Source: Flavobacterium columnare NBRC 100251 = ATCC 23463 (GTDB lineage: Bacteria > Bacteroidota > Bacteroidia > Flavobacteriales > Flavobacteriaceae). Taken from it: a DNA stretch of 43,195 bases. The stretch is from positions 1 through 43,195 of the forward strand of contig NZ_PCMX01000004.1 of NCBI RefSeq assembly GCF_002530675.1, written 5' to 3'. Below the pieces are notes generated by a model, which was not told the origin of the DNA, ran no database searches, and saw only the letters and a list, made by a program, of their open reading frames with translations. Positions 34,898 to 43,026 of this stretch are shown here, piece by piece (the first letter of the stretch is position 1; each line of letters begins with the position of its first letter). The position numbers and the translations under genes were made by a program.

Positions 34898-35560
34898 CTA
34901 TTTTGTTAACTTTAAGTCCTTAATTATTTTAAAAGCTTTATCCACCACATTATCATCTACTAATACCGTGAATTCGTTAGAGGTAGAAATTACTTCATAT
35001 ATCACAATACCTTCCCAAGCAAGACGCTGGAAAATAAAATAATAAATACCTGGAGTAACCGTATTTTCCTTAGGAAGTTTAACAGTTATAGAAGAAAGAT
35101 TTTCTAATTTTTGAGTTAACCTTTCATCCTTGAAATACTTATCTATAAGCTCACTTACAGAATCACTAACAACTATGTTCGTTTCATTAACACCTCTCGA
35201 GGAAGTAAAAAACACATCTTGACGTTTATTTAGCTCAGTTATCAATTCGGCTTGTTTCTGAAAAATGGTATCAGAAACTAAATACGTATAATCATTCAAA
35301 GAAGATCGAACTGTTATTTCACCGATTTCCCTTAAAACCTTCGTGATTTTATGGTTTACCTGAAAGCTTAAATCTTCCGACAGTCTCTTGAGAGCCATAA
35401 TAATAGCGCCTTGTTTTACATCTTTTCCTAATTCAGCTTCGAGCTCTTCAGTGATTAATCTTGCTAACGAAGTAAGATTGATGATACCTTGCGATAACGC
35501 ATTTAATAAAAATGGCTTGGACTTGATGTAGTTTTCTACTACAGAAGAAATTGTTTTCAT
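34898..35560 (-). CDS. Conserved protein with HTH-like N-terminus and ACT-like C-terminus
   Basis: 220 residues, cytoplasmic. The N-terminal ~75 residues (YIKSKPFLLNALSQGIINLTSLARLI, GAIIMALKRLSEDL) resemble a winged-helix arrangement. The C-terminal half shows two weak ACT-type repeats: ISSTAV-like strands at SSITVKLPKEN, then GIYYFIFQRLAWEGIVIYEVIS and FTVLVDDNVVDKAFKIIKDL, the pattern seen in the regulatory ACT domains of aspartokinases. There is no kinase domain. A ligand-responsive regulator is inference. It has its own leader of about 160 AT-rich bases and ends at a strong palindromic terminator. Confidence 0.62.
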   Translation of the reverse strand: MKTISSVVENYIKSKPFLLNALSQGIINLTSLARLITEELEAELGKDVKQGAIIMALKRLSEDLSFQVNHKITKVLREIGEITVRSSLNDYTYLVSDTIFQKQAELITELNKRQDVFFTSSRGVNETNIVVSDSVSELIDKYFKDERLTQKLENLSSITVKLPKENTVTPGIYYFIFQRLAWEGIVIYEVISTSNEFTVLVDDNVVDKAFKIIKDLKLTK

Positions 35561-35723
35561 CTCTGGGGAATTTAAATTTTAATTTTCACTCATTGTTAGT
35601 TCGTTTTTTAGAATGTGTAATATAAAATAAATAACCTCACGGCTTGCAAATATATTTATAATTGACTAAATAAATATATTTTTTTGTTAAATATAATTTA
35701 TTGTTTTATTTATTTGTATTTTA

Positions 35724-36083
35724 TTAAAAATAATAAAACGCATCAACTAAGTGTTCTATTGTGTGAATTTCATTTTTTTTTATTATTGCTATAATATCAA
35801 AACGAATTTCAAGGTCCAAATCTGTTTCTTGAACGTACTCATCTATAGCTTTTACTAATAATTTTATTTTCTTTTTATCAACAAAATCTTCAGGGTTACC
35901 GTAGTCAACGGAAGTTCTTGTTTTTACTTCTACTACAATTAACCAATTATCTTTTCGAGCAATGATATCTATTTCAGCTTTTCTAGCTTGATAATTTTGC
36001 TGTAGAATTTCATACCCGTTTTTTAATAAATAGTCTACCGCTATTTGTTCTCCTTGCTTTCCTATTTCGTTATGTTCTGCCAT
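35724..36083 (-). CDS. YraN family (UPF0102) nuclease-like protein
   Basis: 119 residues, typical length. The restriction-endonuclease-like core is visible as GEQIAVDYLLKNGYEIL, then ARKAEIDIIARKDNWLIVVEVKTRTS, with the E-x(n)-D-x(n)-ExK catalytic pattern (Glu-Ile-Asp, then Glu-Val-Lys). It may process Holliday junctions or other DNA structures, but the function of the family is not established. It follows the LD-carboxypeptidase gene on the same strand with a 67-base gap and may share its transcript. Confidence 0.9.
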   Translation of the reverse strand: MAEHNEIGKQGEQIAVDYLLKNGYEILQQNYQARKAEIDIIARKDNWLIVVEVKTRTSVDYGNPEDFVDKKKIKLLVKAIDEYVQETDLDLEIRFDIIAIIKKNEIHTIEHLVDAFYYF

Positions 36084-36150
36084 ACCTGCTCTTGTTTTTT
36101 ATTAACGATAATTCTTTTTGAACCATTGCAATCTATATTCAACTCCTTTT

Positions 36151-37110
36151 TTATCGTTCAAAAACAACCTTAGAACATTCTGTATTTACATCTAACACAA
36201 TTTGAGCTCCTAAAGTTAAAGCTCTATTATCCCTAATGTGTCCAGCTGGAAACTCAAAAACAATGGGAATATTGTATTTTTTAGTTACATCGTCTACAAT
36301 TTGAAGTGCATCTTTACCCCAAGGAATTTCATTATCCTTCATTTTAGTCATTCCTCCCACTAAAATTCCCTTAATGCTTTCTAAACATCCATTTCGCTTC
36401 AGATTCATCATCATTCTATCAATATGATATAAATATTCGTCTAAATCTTCTATAAACAAAATTTTATCCGTACAGTCAATAGCAGATGATGAACCAAACA
36501 AACTATACAAAATAGACAAATTTCCTCCTACTAATTCGCCTTTTGCTGTTCCTAAACGATTCATAAAATGTGGTAAAATAGTGTACTCCAATTGTTCATC
36601 GTTAAATAATGCTATTCGCATAGATTCTTTTGCCTCTTTAGTGGCTTTAGCTACCGTTACAGGCATAATACCATGAATGGTTTTGTACCCCATTGTATTC
36701 AAATGGCTATGTAAAACGGTTACATCACTAAAACCGACAATCCATTTTGGATTTTGTTTAAACTTCGTAAAATCTAATAAGTCAATCATTCGTACAGTTC
36801 CATAACCTCCACGTACACACCAAATCATTTTAATATTAGGATTATCTAGTTGCTCTTGAAAATCTTTTGCACGCTGTTCATCAGTTCCTGCTAACTGATT
36901 TAAATCTAAACCAATCGTACTACCTATTTTCACTTCCAATCCCCAACTTTTTAGTAAATCTATTGCTGGTTTTAAATTATCATCTAGGTTTTTACGAGCT
37001 GTAGCCACAATAGCTACAGTATCTCCTTTTTTTAAATACGGTGGTGTAATCATTTTTTTTTGTGAGTAAGAATAACTAAAGATTAAACTAAATAAAAGGT
37101 AAAATTTCAT
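36151..37110 (-). CDS. LD-carboxypeptidase, S66 family
   Basis: 319 residues with the longer start. The S66 fold begins ITPPYLKKGDTVAIVATARK, WCVRGGYGTVRMIDLLD lines the cleft, and the Ser nucleophile is in GFSDVTVLHSHL (about residue 127), with C-terminal Glu and His in LFIEDLDEYLYHIDRM and FPAGHIRDNRAL. It removes the terminal D-Ala from peptidoglycan tetrapeptides during murein recycling. The first 19 residues (MKFYLLFSLIFSYSYSQ) look like a flavobacterial signal peptide, which would make the enzyme periplasmic. A start at 37053 gives the cytoplasmic form used in other bacteria; sequence alone does not settle this. Confidence 0.88.
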   Translation of the reverse strand: MKFYLLFSLIFSYSYSQKKMITPPYLKKGDTVAIVATARKNLDDNLKPAIDLLKSWGLEVKIGSTIGLDLNQLAGTDEQRAKDFQEQLDNPNIKMIWCVRGGYGTVRMIDLLDFTKFKQNPKWIVGFSDVTVLHSHLNTMGYKTIHGIMPVTVAKATKEAKESMRIALFNDEQLEYTILPHFMNRLGTAKGELVGGNLSILYSLFGSSSAIDCTDKILFIEDLDEYLYHIDRMMMNLKRNGCLESIKGILVGGMTKMKDNEIPWGKDALQIVDDVTKKYNIPIVFEFPAGHIRDNRALTLGAQIVLDVNTECSKVVFER

Positions 37111-37603
37111 ATTTTTTGAAAAAACACTTACATATCACAAAACTAAATAATAAACCAAAACAAATACGTATGAAAAGATATTTACTTACACTAATATTTC
37201 TAATTTGATTAATTTTTTGTTTTAAAGAAACCATAGAATTACAGCTATTTCTAAATTTAAGTTCTTCTAAATAGGTTCGAAAACCATTGAAAACCAAAAT
37301 GAAATAGAACTTATCTTATGGCTCAATAAATCAACCAATTTCTTCTTTGTATAGAATGAATTAAGGAGGAATTCTTTTATAAATAGTTCTACTCTAAATG
37401 AAATAAGTAATAAACACACAGAAATCGCCTGTGCTTTGTAGTATGAGTCAAACTCTGCAAGGTATGTCTCTACAAAAATTTTAGTTTAAAATTTTGGGTA
37501 GAAAATAATCTTTTAATTTGGTACTTTTTACACCTTTTCATGTTTAATTTTTAGTTTTTTTTTTTATCTCATGCTTTTTTTATCTCAATACAAAATAGAA
37601 TAG
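37111..37603. other. Gene-poor region upstream of metG
   Basis: About 490 bases without a credible gene. A 69-codon frame on the minus strand (37088-37297) has no recognisable motif and overlaps the carboxypeptidase start. There is an AAAATTTT-N5-AAAATTTT inverted repeat near 37480 and a TTTGTAG/CTACAAA pair at about 37435 and 37470, both too weak to name. No T-box or riboswitch-like pattern is visible before metG. Confidence 0.6.
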
Positions 37604-37611
37604 TATTTTTG
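37604..37611 (+). promoter_or_regulatory. -7 element TATTTTTG for metG
   Basis: TATTTTTG matches TAnnTTTG, 51 bases before the metG ATG. There is no TTG at the ideal -33 distance, only T-rich DNA. Confidence 0.55.
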
Positions 37612-37662
37612 CAACCTTAAACTTATACTTGTTTCAGATCGTTTTTAAAAAATTGATTTACT

Positions 37663-39738
37663 ATGATAACGAATCCTAAAAGATATACAATTACAGCAGC
37701 TTTACCTTATACTAACGGACCCATTCATATTGGTCATTTAGCTGGGGTATATGTACCATCTGATATCTATGCTCGCTACTTACGCTTACAAGGTAGAGAT
37801 GTGGCTTTCATTTGTGGAAGTGATGAACACGGTGTAGCTATTTCTATGAAAGCTAAAAAAGAAGGTATTACACCGCAAGAGGTAATTGATAAATACGACG
37901 GAATCATTCGTAAATCATTTGAAGACTTTGGCATTTCTTTTGATAATTATTCAAGAACTTCAGCAAAGATACATCATGAAACGGCTTCTGCTTTTTTTAA
38001 AAAAATGTATGAAGAGGATCAATTTATTGAGGAAACTACAGATCAATTATTTGATGAGCAAGCACAACAATTTTTGGCAGACCGATTTGTAATGGGAACT
38101 TGTCCTAAATGTGCTAATGAAGAAGCTTATGGGGATCAGTGCGAAAAATGTGGAACTTCTTTAAATGCAACGGATTTAATTAATCCTAAATCAACCATAA
38201 CAGGAACAACACCTATTCTAAAATCAACAAAACACTGGTTTTTACCTTTAGATCAATACGATGCTTTCTTGAAAGAATGGATTATTGAAGGTCATAAAAA
38301 CGATTGGAAATCAAACGTATACGGCCAAGTAAGTTCATGGTTAAATGACGGGTTAAAACCTCGCGCAGTAACACGCGACCTAGACTGGGGGATTGATGTC
38401 CCTGTAAAAGGTGCCGAAGGTAAAAAACTATACGTTTGGTTTGATGCCCCTATTGGCTATATTTCTTCTACTAAAGAATGGGCAAAAAAGGAAGGTAAAG
38501 ATTGGGAACCTTATTGGAAAGATCAAGATACCAAATTGGTTCACTTTATCGGAAAAGACAATATTGTTTTCCATTGCGTAATTTTTCCTGCCATGCTAAA
38601 AGCACATGGAGATTATATTTTACCCGATAATGTACCCGCTAATGAGTTCTTAAATTTAGAAGGAAATAAATTATCTACTTCTAAAAACTGGGCGGTATGG
38701 CTGCATGAGTATTTATCTGACTTTCCAGAAAAACAAGATGTATTGCGTTATGCTCTAACAGCTAATGCTCCAGAAACAAAGGATAATGATTTTACTTGGA
38801 AAGATTTTCAAGCAAGAAACAATAATGAGTTGGCAGCCATCTTTGGGAATTTTATCAATCGAGTAGTTGTATTAACTAACAAATACTACCACGGAATTGT
38901 TCCCACTCCAAATACTTTTACAGAAGTTGATGAACAAACATTAACAGAGTTAAAAGCCTATCCAGCAGTAATCGCTTCTTCTATTGAGCGTTATAGATTC
39001 AGAGAAGCATTAGGTGAAATGATGAATGTAGCTCGTTTAGGCAACAAATATTTAGCTGATGAGGAGCCTTGGAAAATGGTCAAAACAGATCCAGAACGTG
39101 TAAAAACACAAATGTATGTAGCTCTACAAATAGCAGCTGCTTTACGTGTATTAACGGAACCCTTTTTACCTTTTACAGCTAATAAATTAGCCAAAATATT
39201 AAATCTAGAGCAACTAGATTGGAACAAAGTGGCTGAAATATCGGATTTATTACCCGCAGGGCACCTCATCTTAACTGAAAAAACAGATGTTTTATTTGCC
39301 CAAATCGAAGATGCTGAAATACAAAAACAAATTGATAAATTAGAAGCAACCAAAACGGCTAATGCTGCTCAAAAAGCTTCAACAAAAAATACTATTATGC
39401 CTCAAAAAGAAACTGCAACATTTGATGATTTTTCAAAAATAGATTTACGTGTAGGAACCATTATCGAAGCTGAAAAAATGCCAAAAGCTGATAAGTTGTT
39501 GGTTTTAAAAGTAGATACAGGAATTGATGTTCGTACGATTGTTTCAGGAATTGCAGAACATTTTACTCCAGAAGAAGTGGTTGGTAAGCGTGTAACCGTT
39601 TTAGTAAATCTAGCGCCACGCGCTTTACGCGGCGTAGAAAGCCAAGGAATGCTTTTGCTAACTCAAAATACCGAAGGCAAATTAGTTTTTGTAAATCCTG
39701 AAAATGAAGGCGTTGAAAATGGAGCTACTATAGCTTAA
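37663..39738 (+). CDS. metG: Methionyl-tRNA synthetase
   Basis: 691 residues. It is class I, with the HIGH-type motif [14 protein letters not shown] (about 15-28), a zinc finger CPKC...CEKC (about 147-162) and the KMSKS equivalent KLSTS (about 336-340). The anticodon-binding helical domain follows. Residues about 585-691 are the fused C-terminal tRNA-binding OB-fold ([23 protein letters not shown]). A Lys/Ala/Thr-rich linker joins the OB-fold. It is essential, charging both initiator and elongator tRNA-Met. It appears monocistronic; an inverted-repeat element lies 26 bases after its stop. Confidence 0.97.
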   Translation: MITNPKRYTITAALPYTNGPIHIGHLAGVYVPSDIYARYLRLQGRDVAFICGSDEHGVAISMKAKKEGITPQEVIDKYDGIIRKSFEDFGISFDNYSRTSAKIHHETASAFFKKMYEEDQFIEETTDQLFDEQAQQFLADRFVMGTCPKCANEEAYGDQCEKCGTSLNATDLINPKSTITGTTPILKSTKHWFLPLDQYDAFLKEWIIEGHKNDWKSNVYGQVSSWLNDGLKPRAVTRDLDWGIDVPVKGAEGKKLYVWFDAPIGYISSTKEWAKKEGKDWEPYWKDQDTKLVHFIGKDNIVFHCVIFPAMLKAHGDYILPDNVPANEFLNLEGNKLSTSKNWAVWLHEYLSDFPEKQDVLRYALTANAPETKDNDFTWKDFQARNNNELAAIFGNFINRVVVLTNKYYHGIVPTPNTFTEVDEQTLTELKAYPAVIASSIERYRFREALGEMMNVARLGNKYLADEEPWKMVKTDPERVKTQMYVALQIAAALRVLTEPFLPFTANKLAKILNLEQLDWNKVAEISDLLPAGHLILTEKTDVLFAQIEDAEIQKQIDKLEATKTANAAQKASTKNTIMPQKETATFDDFSKIDLRVGTIIEAEKMPKADKLLVLKVDTGIDVRTIVSGIAEHFTPEEVVGKRVTVLVNLAPRALRGVESQGMLLLTQNTEGKLVFVNPENEGVENGATIA

Positions 39739-39763
39739 TACATATTTTTTTTAAAACATTATA

Positions 39764-39894
39764 GAGGGTTTCCAAAAAGTATAATTAAACTATTCCGTTT
39801 GGTCTTAAATAATAAGAAAAATGACGTTATCAAGACTGTGTCGTTTTTTATTGTCATCAAACATCTTATAGTTATAATCTTTTGGGATACCCTC
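39764..39894. repeat. 131-bp element with 16-bp imperfect terminal inverted repeats
   Basis: GAGGGTTTCCAAAAAG (39764-39779) and its near inverse complement CTTTTGGGATACCCTC (39879-39894) match at 14 of 16 positions. Weaker pairing continues inward, and an inner AAAAATGAC/GTCGTTTTT hairpin occupies the centre. It has no coding capacity. It could be a MITE-like or REP-like dispersed repeat, or a long 3' hairpin of metG. Confidence 0.6.
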
Positions 39895-39990
39895 TTTTAG
39901 AAAAACACATTTACCCTTAATTACGCATTAGAAATTTATTACAGATCAAACAACTTTGAATCTAAAAAAAGCACTTCTTTTTTATCCTAA

Positions 39991-40104
39991 ATGAAGCAAA
40001 ACCCATTCTACCATAAGAAATTCCTAGGCCTTTTTGTCTTCTTTGCCTTTTCATCTTCATCACAAAGTCTAACACATAATCTGGATTTAACGGGTAATGT
40101 ATAA
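39991..40104 (+). pseudogene. Truncated secretory reading frame (37 codons)
   Basis: An ATG frame encodes a basic start (MKQNPFYHKK), a hydrophobic core (FLGLFVFFAFSSSS) and a signal-cleavage-like SQ, then SLTHNLDLTGNV and a stop. It looks like the signal peptide of a flavobacterial exported protein cut off 14 residues into the mature part. No continuation is found downstream in the other frames. It may be the decayed 5' end of a lost gene; a real tiny secreted peptide is less likely. Confidence 0.4.
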
Positions 40105-40235
40105 ACATCCAATAGGATTCAATAACACTAAACTACACAAGTAATTTATTACTTTACAATCCTTTCTTCCTTCAAAATACTCCGTCATCTAAAGGAAATA
40201 ATTAAGTAACCTACCAATAAAACCACATTTTTTCA

Positions 40236-40243
40236 TACCTTTG
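40236..40243 (+). promoter_or_regulatory. -7 element TACCTTTG for ferritin
   Basis: TACCTTTG matches TAnnTTTG, 22 bases before the ATG at 40266. No iron-responsive palindrome is evident around it. Confidence 0.6.
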
Positions 40244-40265
40244 CCAAGTAAACAAACCTATTTTT

Positions 40266-40775
40266 ATGTTACAAAAAAATATTGAAGACGCGTTAAACAA
40301 ACAAATTAGAATAGAGGCTGAATCCTCACAGGTATATTTATCTATGGCTTGTTGGGCAGAGATACATGGTTTTGAAGGAATTGCCCGTTTTATGTATTTA
40401 CAATCTGATGAAGAGCGTATGCACATGCTTAAATTAGTAAAATACGTAAATGAGCGAGGAGGGCATGCCTTAATAACCGATTTAAAAATGCCAAAAACAT
40501 CTTTCAGTACTTTTCAAGAAATGTTTGAAGAATTATACAAACATGAATTATTTGTATCCGATTCAATCAATGAATTAGTTCACATTACTTTTGAAGGAAA
40601 AGATTATGCTACACATAATTTCTTACAATGGTATGTAGCAGAACAAATAGAGGAAGAAGCTCAAGCTAAATCTATTCTAGATAAAATAAATATGATCGGT
40701 GATGATAAAGGTGGATTGTATTTATTTGATAGGGATATACTTCAGATAACAAATAAAAATAATGAAGCAAAATAA
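40266..40775 (+). CDS. Ferritin (non-haem, FtnA-like)
   Basis: 169 residues, full length four-helix bundle without a signal peptide. Ferroxidase-centre residues are visible in EAESSQVYLSMACWAEIHG (first helix Glu and the following Tyr), QSDEERMHMLKLVKYVNERGG (E-x-x-H-type pair) and AEQIEEEAQAKSIL. No Met haem ligand as in bacterioferritin is apparent. It oxidises and stores iron in 24-mers in the cytosol. The small Cys/Lys-rich protein gene begins 8 bases downstream with no intervening promoter, so the two are probably cotranscribed. Confidence 0.95.
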   Translation: MLQKNIEDALNKQIRIEAESSQVYLSMACWAEIHGFEGIARFMYLQSDEERMHMLKLVKYVNERGGHALITDLKMPKTSFSTFQEMFEELYKHELFVSDSINELVHITFEGKDYATHNFLQWYVAEQIEEEAQAKSILDKINMIGDDKGGLYLFDRDILQITNKNNEAK

Positions 40776-40783
40776 CGCTTGTT

Positions 40784-40966
40784 TTGAGCAAAAAAGAAAA
40801 AAATAAAAGCAAAGATAGTCACGAAAAAGCTTTAGAAAGATTGCACAAAAAAGCTGAAAAGTGTAAATCAAAATGCTGCGAAAAATACAAAAAAAAAGAA
40901 TCAAAAAGGTGCAAAAGATGCCCTATGTTTGATTTGATTGAAAAAATAAAGACTCCCTCAAAATGA
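40784..40966 (+). CDS. Small Cys/Lys-rich protein downstream of ferritin
   Basis: 60 residues starting with TTG at 40784; the only ATG in frame, at Met48, would leave almost nothing. About one residue in three is Lys. Five Cys are arranged as C-x3-C-C-x10-C-x2-C within CKSKCCEKYKKK and RCKRCPMFD. No signal peptide or membrane segment. The cysteine pattern suggests metal or Fe-S binding, and the strong positive charge nucleic-acid or ferritin-surface binding (both inference). Its stop lies inside a strong terminator stem, which supports real expression. I recall similar short frames after ferritin in flavobacteria but cannot confirm. Confidence 0.68.
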   Translation: MSKKEKNKSKDSHEKALERLHKKAEKCKSKCCEKYKKKESKRCKRCPMFDLIEKIKTPSK

Positions 40967-40980
40967 GGGAGTCTTTTTAT
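40948..40980 (+). terminator. Terminator of the ferritin operon
   Basis: AAAGACTCCCTC (40948-40959) pairs with GAGGGAGTCTTT (40965-40976) around 5 bases, then T-rich DNA. The stop codon of the small Cys-rich gene lies in the loop and right arm. Confidence 0.92.
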
Positions 40981-40991
40981 TTTAAATAACC

Positions 40992-40999
40992 TATTTTTG
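40992..40999 (+). promoter_or_regulatory. -7 element TATTTTTG for the HAD gene
   Basis: TATTTTTG matches TAnnTTTG and lies 25 bases before the ATG at 41025, just after the ferritin-operon terminator. Confidence 0.5.
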
Positions 41000-41024
41000 A
41001 AAAAAATACTTAAACTCATTAAAC

Positions 41025-41711
41025 ATGACTTCCAAAATAATCGCTTTTGATGCAGATGATACTTTATGGCACAATGAACCTTACTTTGACGAAGCCCAAG
41101 AAAAATTTTGTACCTTATTTCATAGCTATGCCTCACATCAGGAAATTTTACAATTAATACTAAACAATCAAATTAAAAATTTGTCTCTATATGGTTTTGG
41201 AATTAAGGGGTTCACTCTTTCTATGATTGAGTCAGCCTTACAATTAACTCAAAATCAAATTTCTGGAAATATTATAAATAAAATCCTACAGATAGGGAAA
41301 GATTTATTACTAAAACCTGTAGAATTGCTTCCAGAAGTAGAAGAGGTACTAAAACAATTAAAAGATAAATACAAATTAATTGTAGCCACAAAAGGTGATT
41401 TAAAAGACCAACATCGCAAACTACATGATTCAGGATTAGGTCATTATTTTCATCATATTGAAGTAATGACAGATAAAACAGAGATTGACTATACTAAAAT
41501 GCTAGGCAGATTGGATATACAAGCTCAAAATTTTATGATGATAGGTAATTCTTTAAAATCTGATATACTACCTGTATTAAACATAGGAGGTCATGGTATA
41601 CATATCCCTTATCACACTACTTGGGCTTATGAACGAATTGACTTTGAAATTAAGCATAAAAACTTTAGCGCTGTTGAATCTATTAAAGACATATTGCTCC
41701 TACTTCAATAA
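41025..41711 (+). CDS. HAD family hydrolase
   Basis: 228 residues. HAD motif I is FDADDTLWHNE (Asp9 nucleophile, Asp11 acid/base), motif II is LIVATKGD, motif III Lys is in the KTEIDYTKML region, and motif IV is MIGNSLKSDILPVL. The helical cap between motifs I and II makes it a C1-type phosphatase, similar to YjjG/phosphoglycolate phosphatase-like enzymes. The substrate cannot be inferred. It stands alone between the ferritin-operon terminator and a 350-base gap. Confidence 0.9.
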   Translation: MTSKIIAFDADDTLWHNEPYFDEAQEKFCTLFHSYASHQEILQLILNNQIKNLSLYGFGIKGFTLSMIESALQLTQNQISGNIINKILQIGKDLLLKPVELLPEVEEVLKQLKDKYKLIVATKGDLKDQHRKLHDSGLGHYFHHIEVMTDKTEIDYTKMLGRLDIQAQNFMMIGNSLKSDILPVLNIGGHGIHIPYHTTWAYERIDFEIKHKNFSAVESIKDILLLLQ

Positions 41712-42011
41712 AATATTTTGATAGATAAAGACACAACTTATTCCTCCTTAGAATTAGTAAATTTGAAACCTTATAATCTGTAAGCAACTGTCCTTTAGCT
41801 ATTCCCGTACATTAAAATACACAAATTTATTGTGCCCTCACTCATTGCGTATACAACTAAACAATAGTATTCCTTATATTAAAAAAGAAAAGTTTTTTAT
41901 GTATCTAAAAAAACAATACATATAGTTTAATCTTCGTCGATACATTCGTGTTATTAATCTTTTTATGATAACCAATCAACTAATAAGATTCCACAACCTT
42001 CATCAAATCAT
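41712..42011. other. Gene-free region before the H-NOX cluster
   Basis: About 300 AT-rich bases without a coding frame, tRNA or strong hairpin. The HAD gene has no clear terminator here. The only signal found is the -7 box at its right end. Confidence 0.6.
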
Positions 42012-42019
42012 TATTTTTG
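42012..42019 (+). promoter_or_regulatory. -7 element TATTTTTG for the H-NOX operon
   Basis: TATTTTTG matches TAnnTTTG, 41 bases before the receiver-gene ATG at 42061. No ideal -33 box is present. Confidence 0.5.
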
Positions 42020-42060
42020 AATGTTTACTACAATAATTTTTATTAAATAAATTTTTGGGA

Positions 42061-42474
42061 ATGAAAAAATTACTAAACATTCTTCTTTTAGAAGATGATA
42101 AAATTGAGGTTATGAAATTCAACAGGGTAATTAACTCATTAAATCTAGTCCATAAAGTTATTGAAGCAAATAATGGTGTCGAAGCCCTAGATATTTTAAA
42201 AAACAAAGACATTTTACCCGATATAATCGTGTTAGATTTAAATATGCCAAAATTAAATGGGATTGAATTTCTAAAAATCTTGAAAGAAGACGAAAGGTTA
42301 AAATATATACCATCTATAATCCTTTCTACCTCTAGTAACCACAAAGATTTATTAGAATGTTACAAAATAGGAATAGCAGGCTATATTATTAAGCCTCTAA
42401 AATATGATGAATATGTTGAAAAAGTTCAATCTCTTTTTGAGTATTGGAGTCGTAATGAATTAATTTCACATTGA
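42061..42474 (+). CDS. Single-domain response regulator (CheY/Rcp1-like)
   Basis: 137 residues from the ATG at 42061; an upstream TTG at 42055 is less likely. A lone receiver domain: acidic pocket LLLEDDK, phospho-acceptor Asp in IIVLDLNMPKLNG, Thr/Ser switch in ILSTSSN and conserved Lys in GYIIKPL. No DNA-binding or enzymatic output follows, so it must act by protein contact or as a phosphorelay intermediate. The sequence resembles receivers paired with phytochrome-type or hybrid kinases. It precedes the H-NOX gene by 5 bases, and an HNOBA protein follows, so it is the likely phosphate acceptor of that kinase. Confidence 0.9.
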   Translation: MKKLLNILLLEDDKIEVMKFNRVINSLNLVHKVIEANNGVEALDILKNKDILPDIIVLDLNMPKLNGIEFLKILKEDERLKYIPSIILSTSSNHKDLLECYKIGIAGYIIKPLKYDEYVEKVQSLFEYWSRNELISH

Positions 42475-42479
42475 TTTTT

Positions 42480-43022
42480 ATGTATGGAATTGTAAATAAA
42501 GCTATTCAGGACTTAATTATATCCAATTTTGGAGAACAAAAATGGAATGAAATCCGAAATAAGAGCGGTATAAATCATGACTATTTTATAAGTGGACAGT
42601 CTTATGATGACGATGTAACATACAAATTAGCAAATACAACCGCTCAAGAGTTAAACCTCACAGTTGATGATGTTCTCACGACTTTTGGAGAGTGGTGGAT
42701 TTTAAAAACAACTCAGGAAAAGTATCAGGGTTTAATGGAGTCAGGAGGTACTTCTTTAAAAGATTTTTTGATTAGTCTTCCTTTATTTCACAATAGAGTT
42801 ATGCTTATTTATCCCAATTTAACTCCTCCTGAATTTAAAGTCTCTGATATTTCCGAAAAAAGTCTTAACTTACACTACTTCTCCATAAGAGAAGGTTTAC
42901 AGGCTTTTGTAAAAGGGCTGATTCAAGGTTTAAGTATTTTATTTAAAACCCCTGTTGAAATCAAAATCATCAAAAGCCGTAATAAAGGGGATACTCACGA
43001 GATTTTTAATATAAGTTGGTAG
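42480..43022 (+). CDS. H-NOX (haem NO-binding) sensor protein
   Basis: 180 residues from the ATG at 42480, which gives the standard H-NOX start MYGIVNKAIQDLI. The proximal haem ligand is His104 in LPLFHNRVM, the haem-distorting Pro is in YPNLTPPEF, and the propionate-binding YxSxR motif is Tyr133-Ser135-Arg137 (LHYFSIREGL). The position of the distal Tyr used by O2-binding H-NOX (five residues after the motif Arg) is Ala142, so NO-selective binding is predicted. It is a stand-alone cytosolic sensor that usually controls a partner kinase or cyclase. The HNOBA protein gene starts 4 bases downstream. Confidence 0.93.
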   Translation: MYGIVNKAIQDLIISNFGEQKWNEIRNKSGINHDYFISGQSYDDDVTYKLANTTAQELNLTVDDVLTTFGEWWILKTTQEKYQGLMESGGTSLKDFLISLPLFHNRVMLIYPNLTPPEFKVSDISEKSLNLHYFSIREGLQAFVKGLIQGLSILFKTPVEIKIIKSRNKGDTHEIFNISW

Positions 43023-43026
43023 AATT

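Noticed and set aside
37088..37297. 69-codon minus-strand frame upstream of the LD-carboxypeptidase
   Set aside because: It has no motif, overlaps the start of a real gene, and its composition looks like AT-rich noncoding DNA.
37500..37662. Riboswitch or T-box in the metG leader
   Set aside because: No conserved aptamer or T-box sequence could be seen, and the Bacteroidota-type -7 box leaves a leader of only about 45 bases.
42055..42060. TTG starts for the receiver (42055) and the H-NOX (42471)
   Set aside because: ATG codons at 42061 and 42480 give the standard family N-termini, so the TTG starts only add two or three residues.
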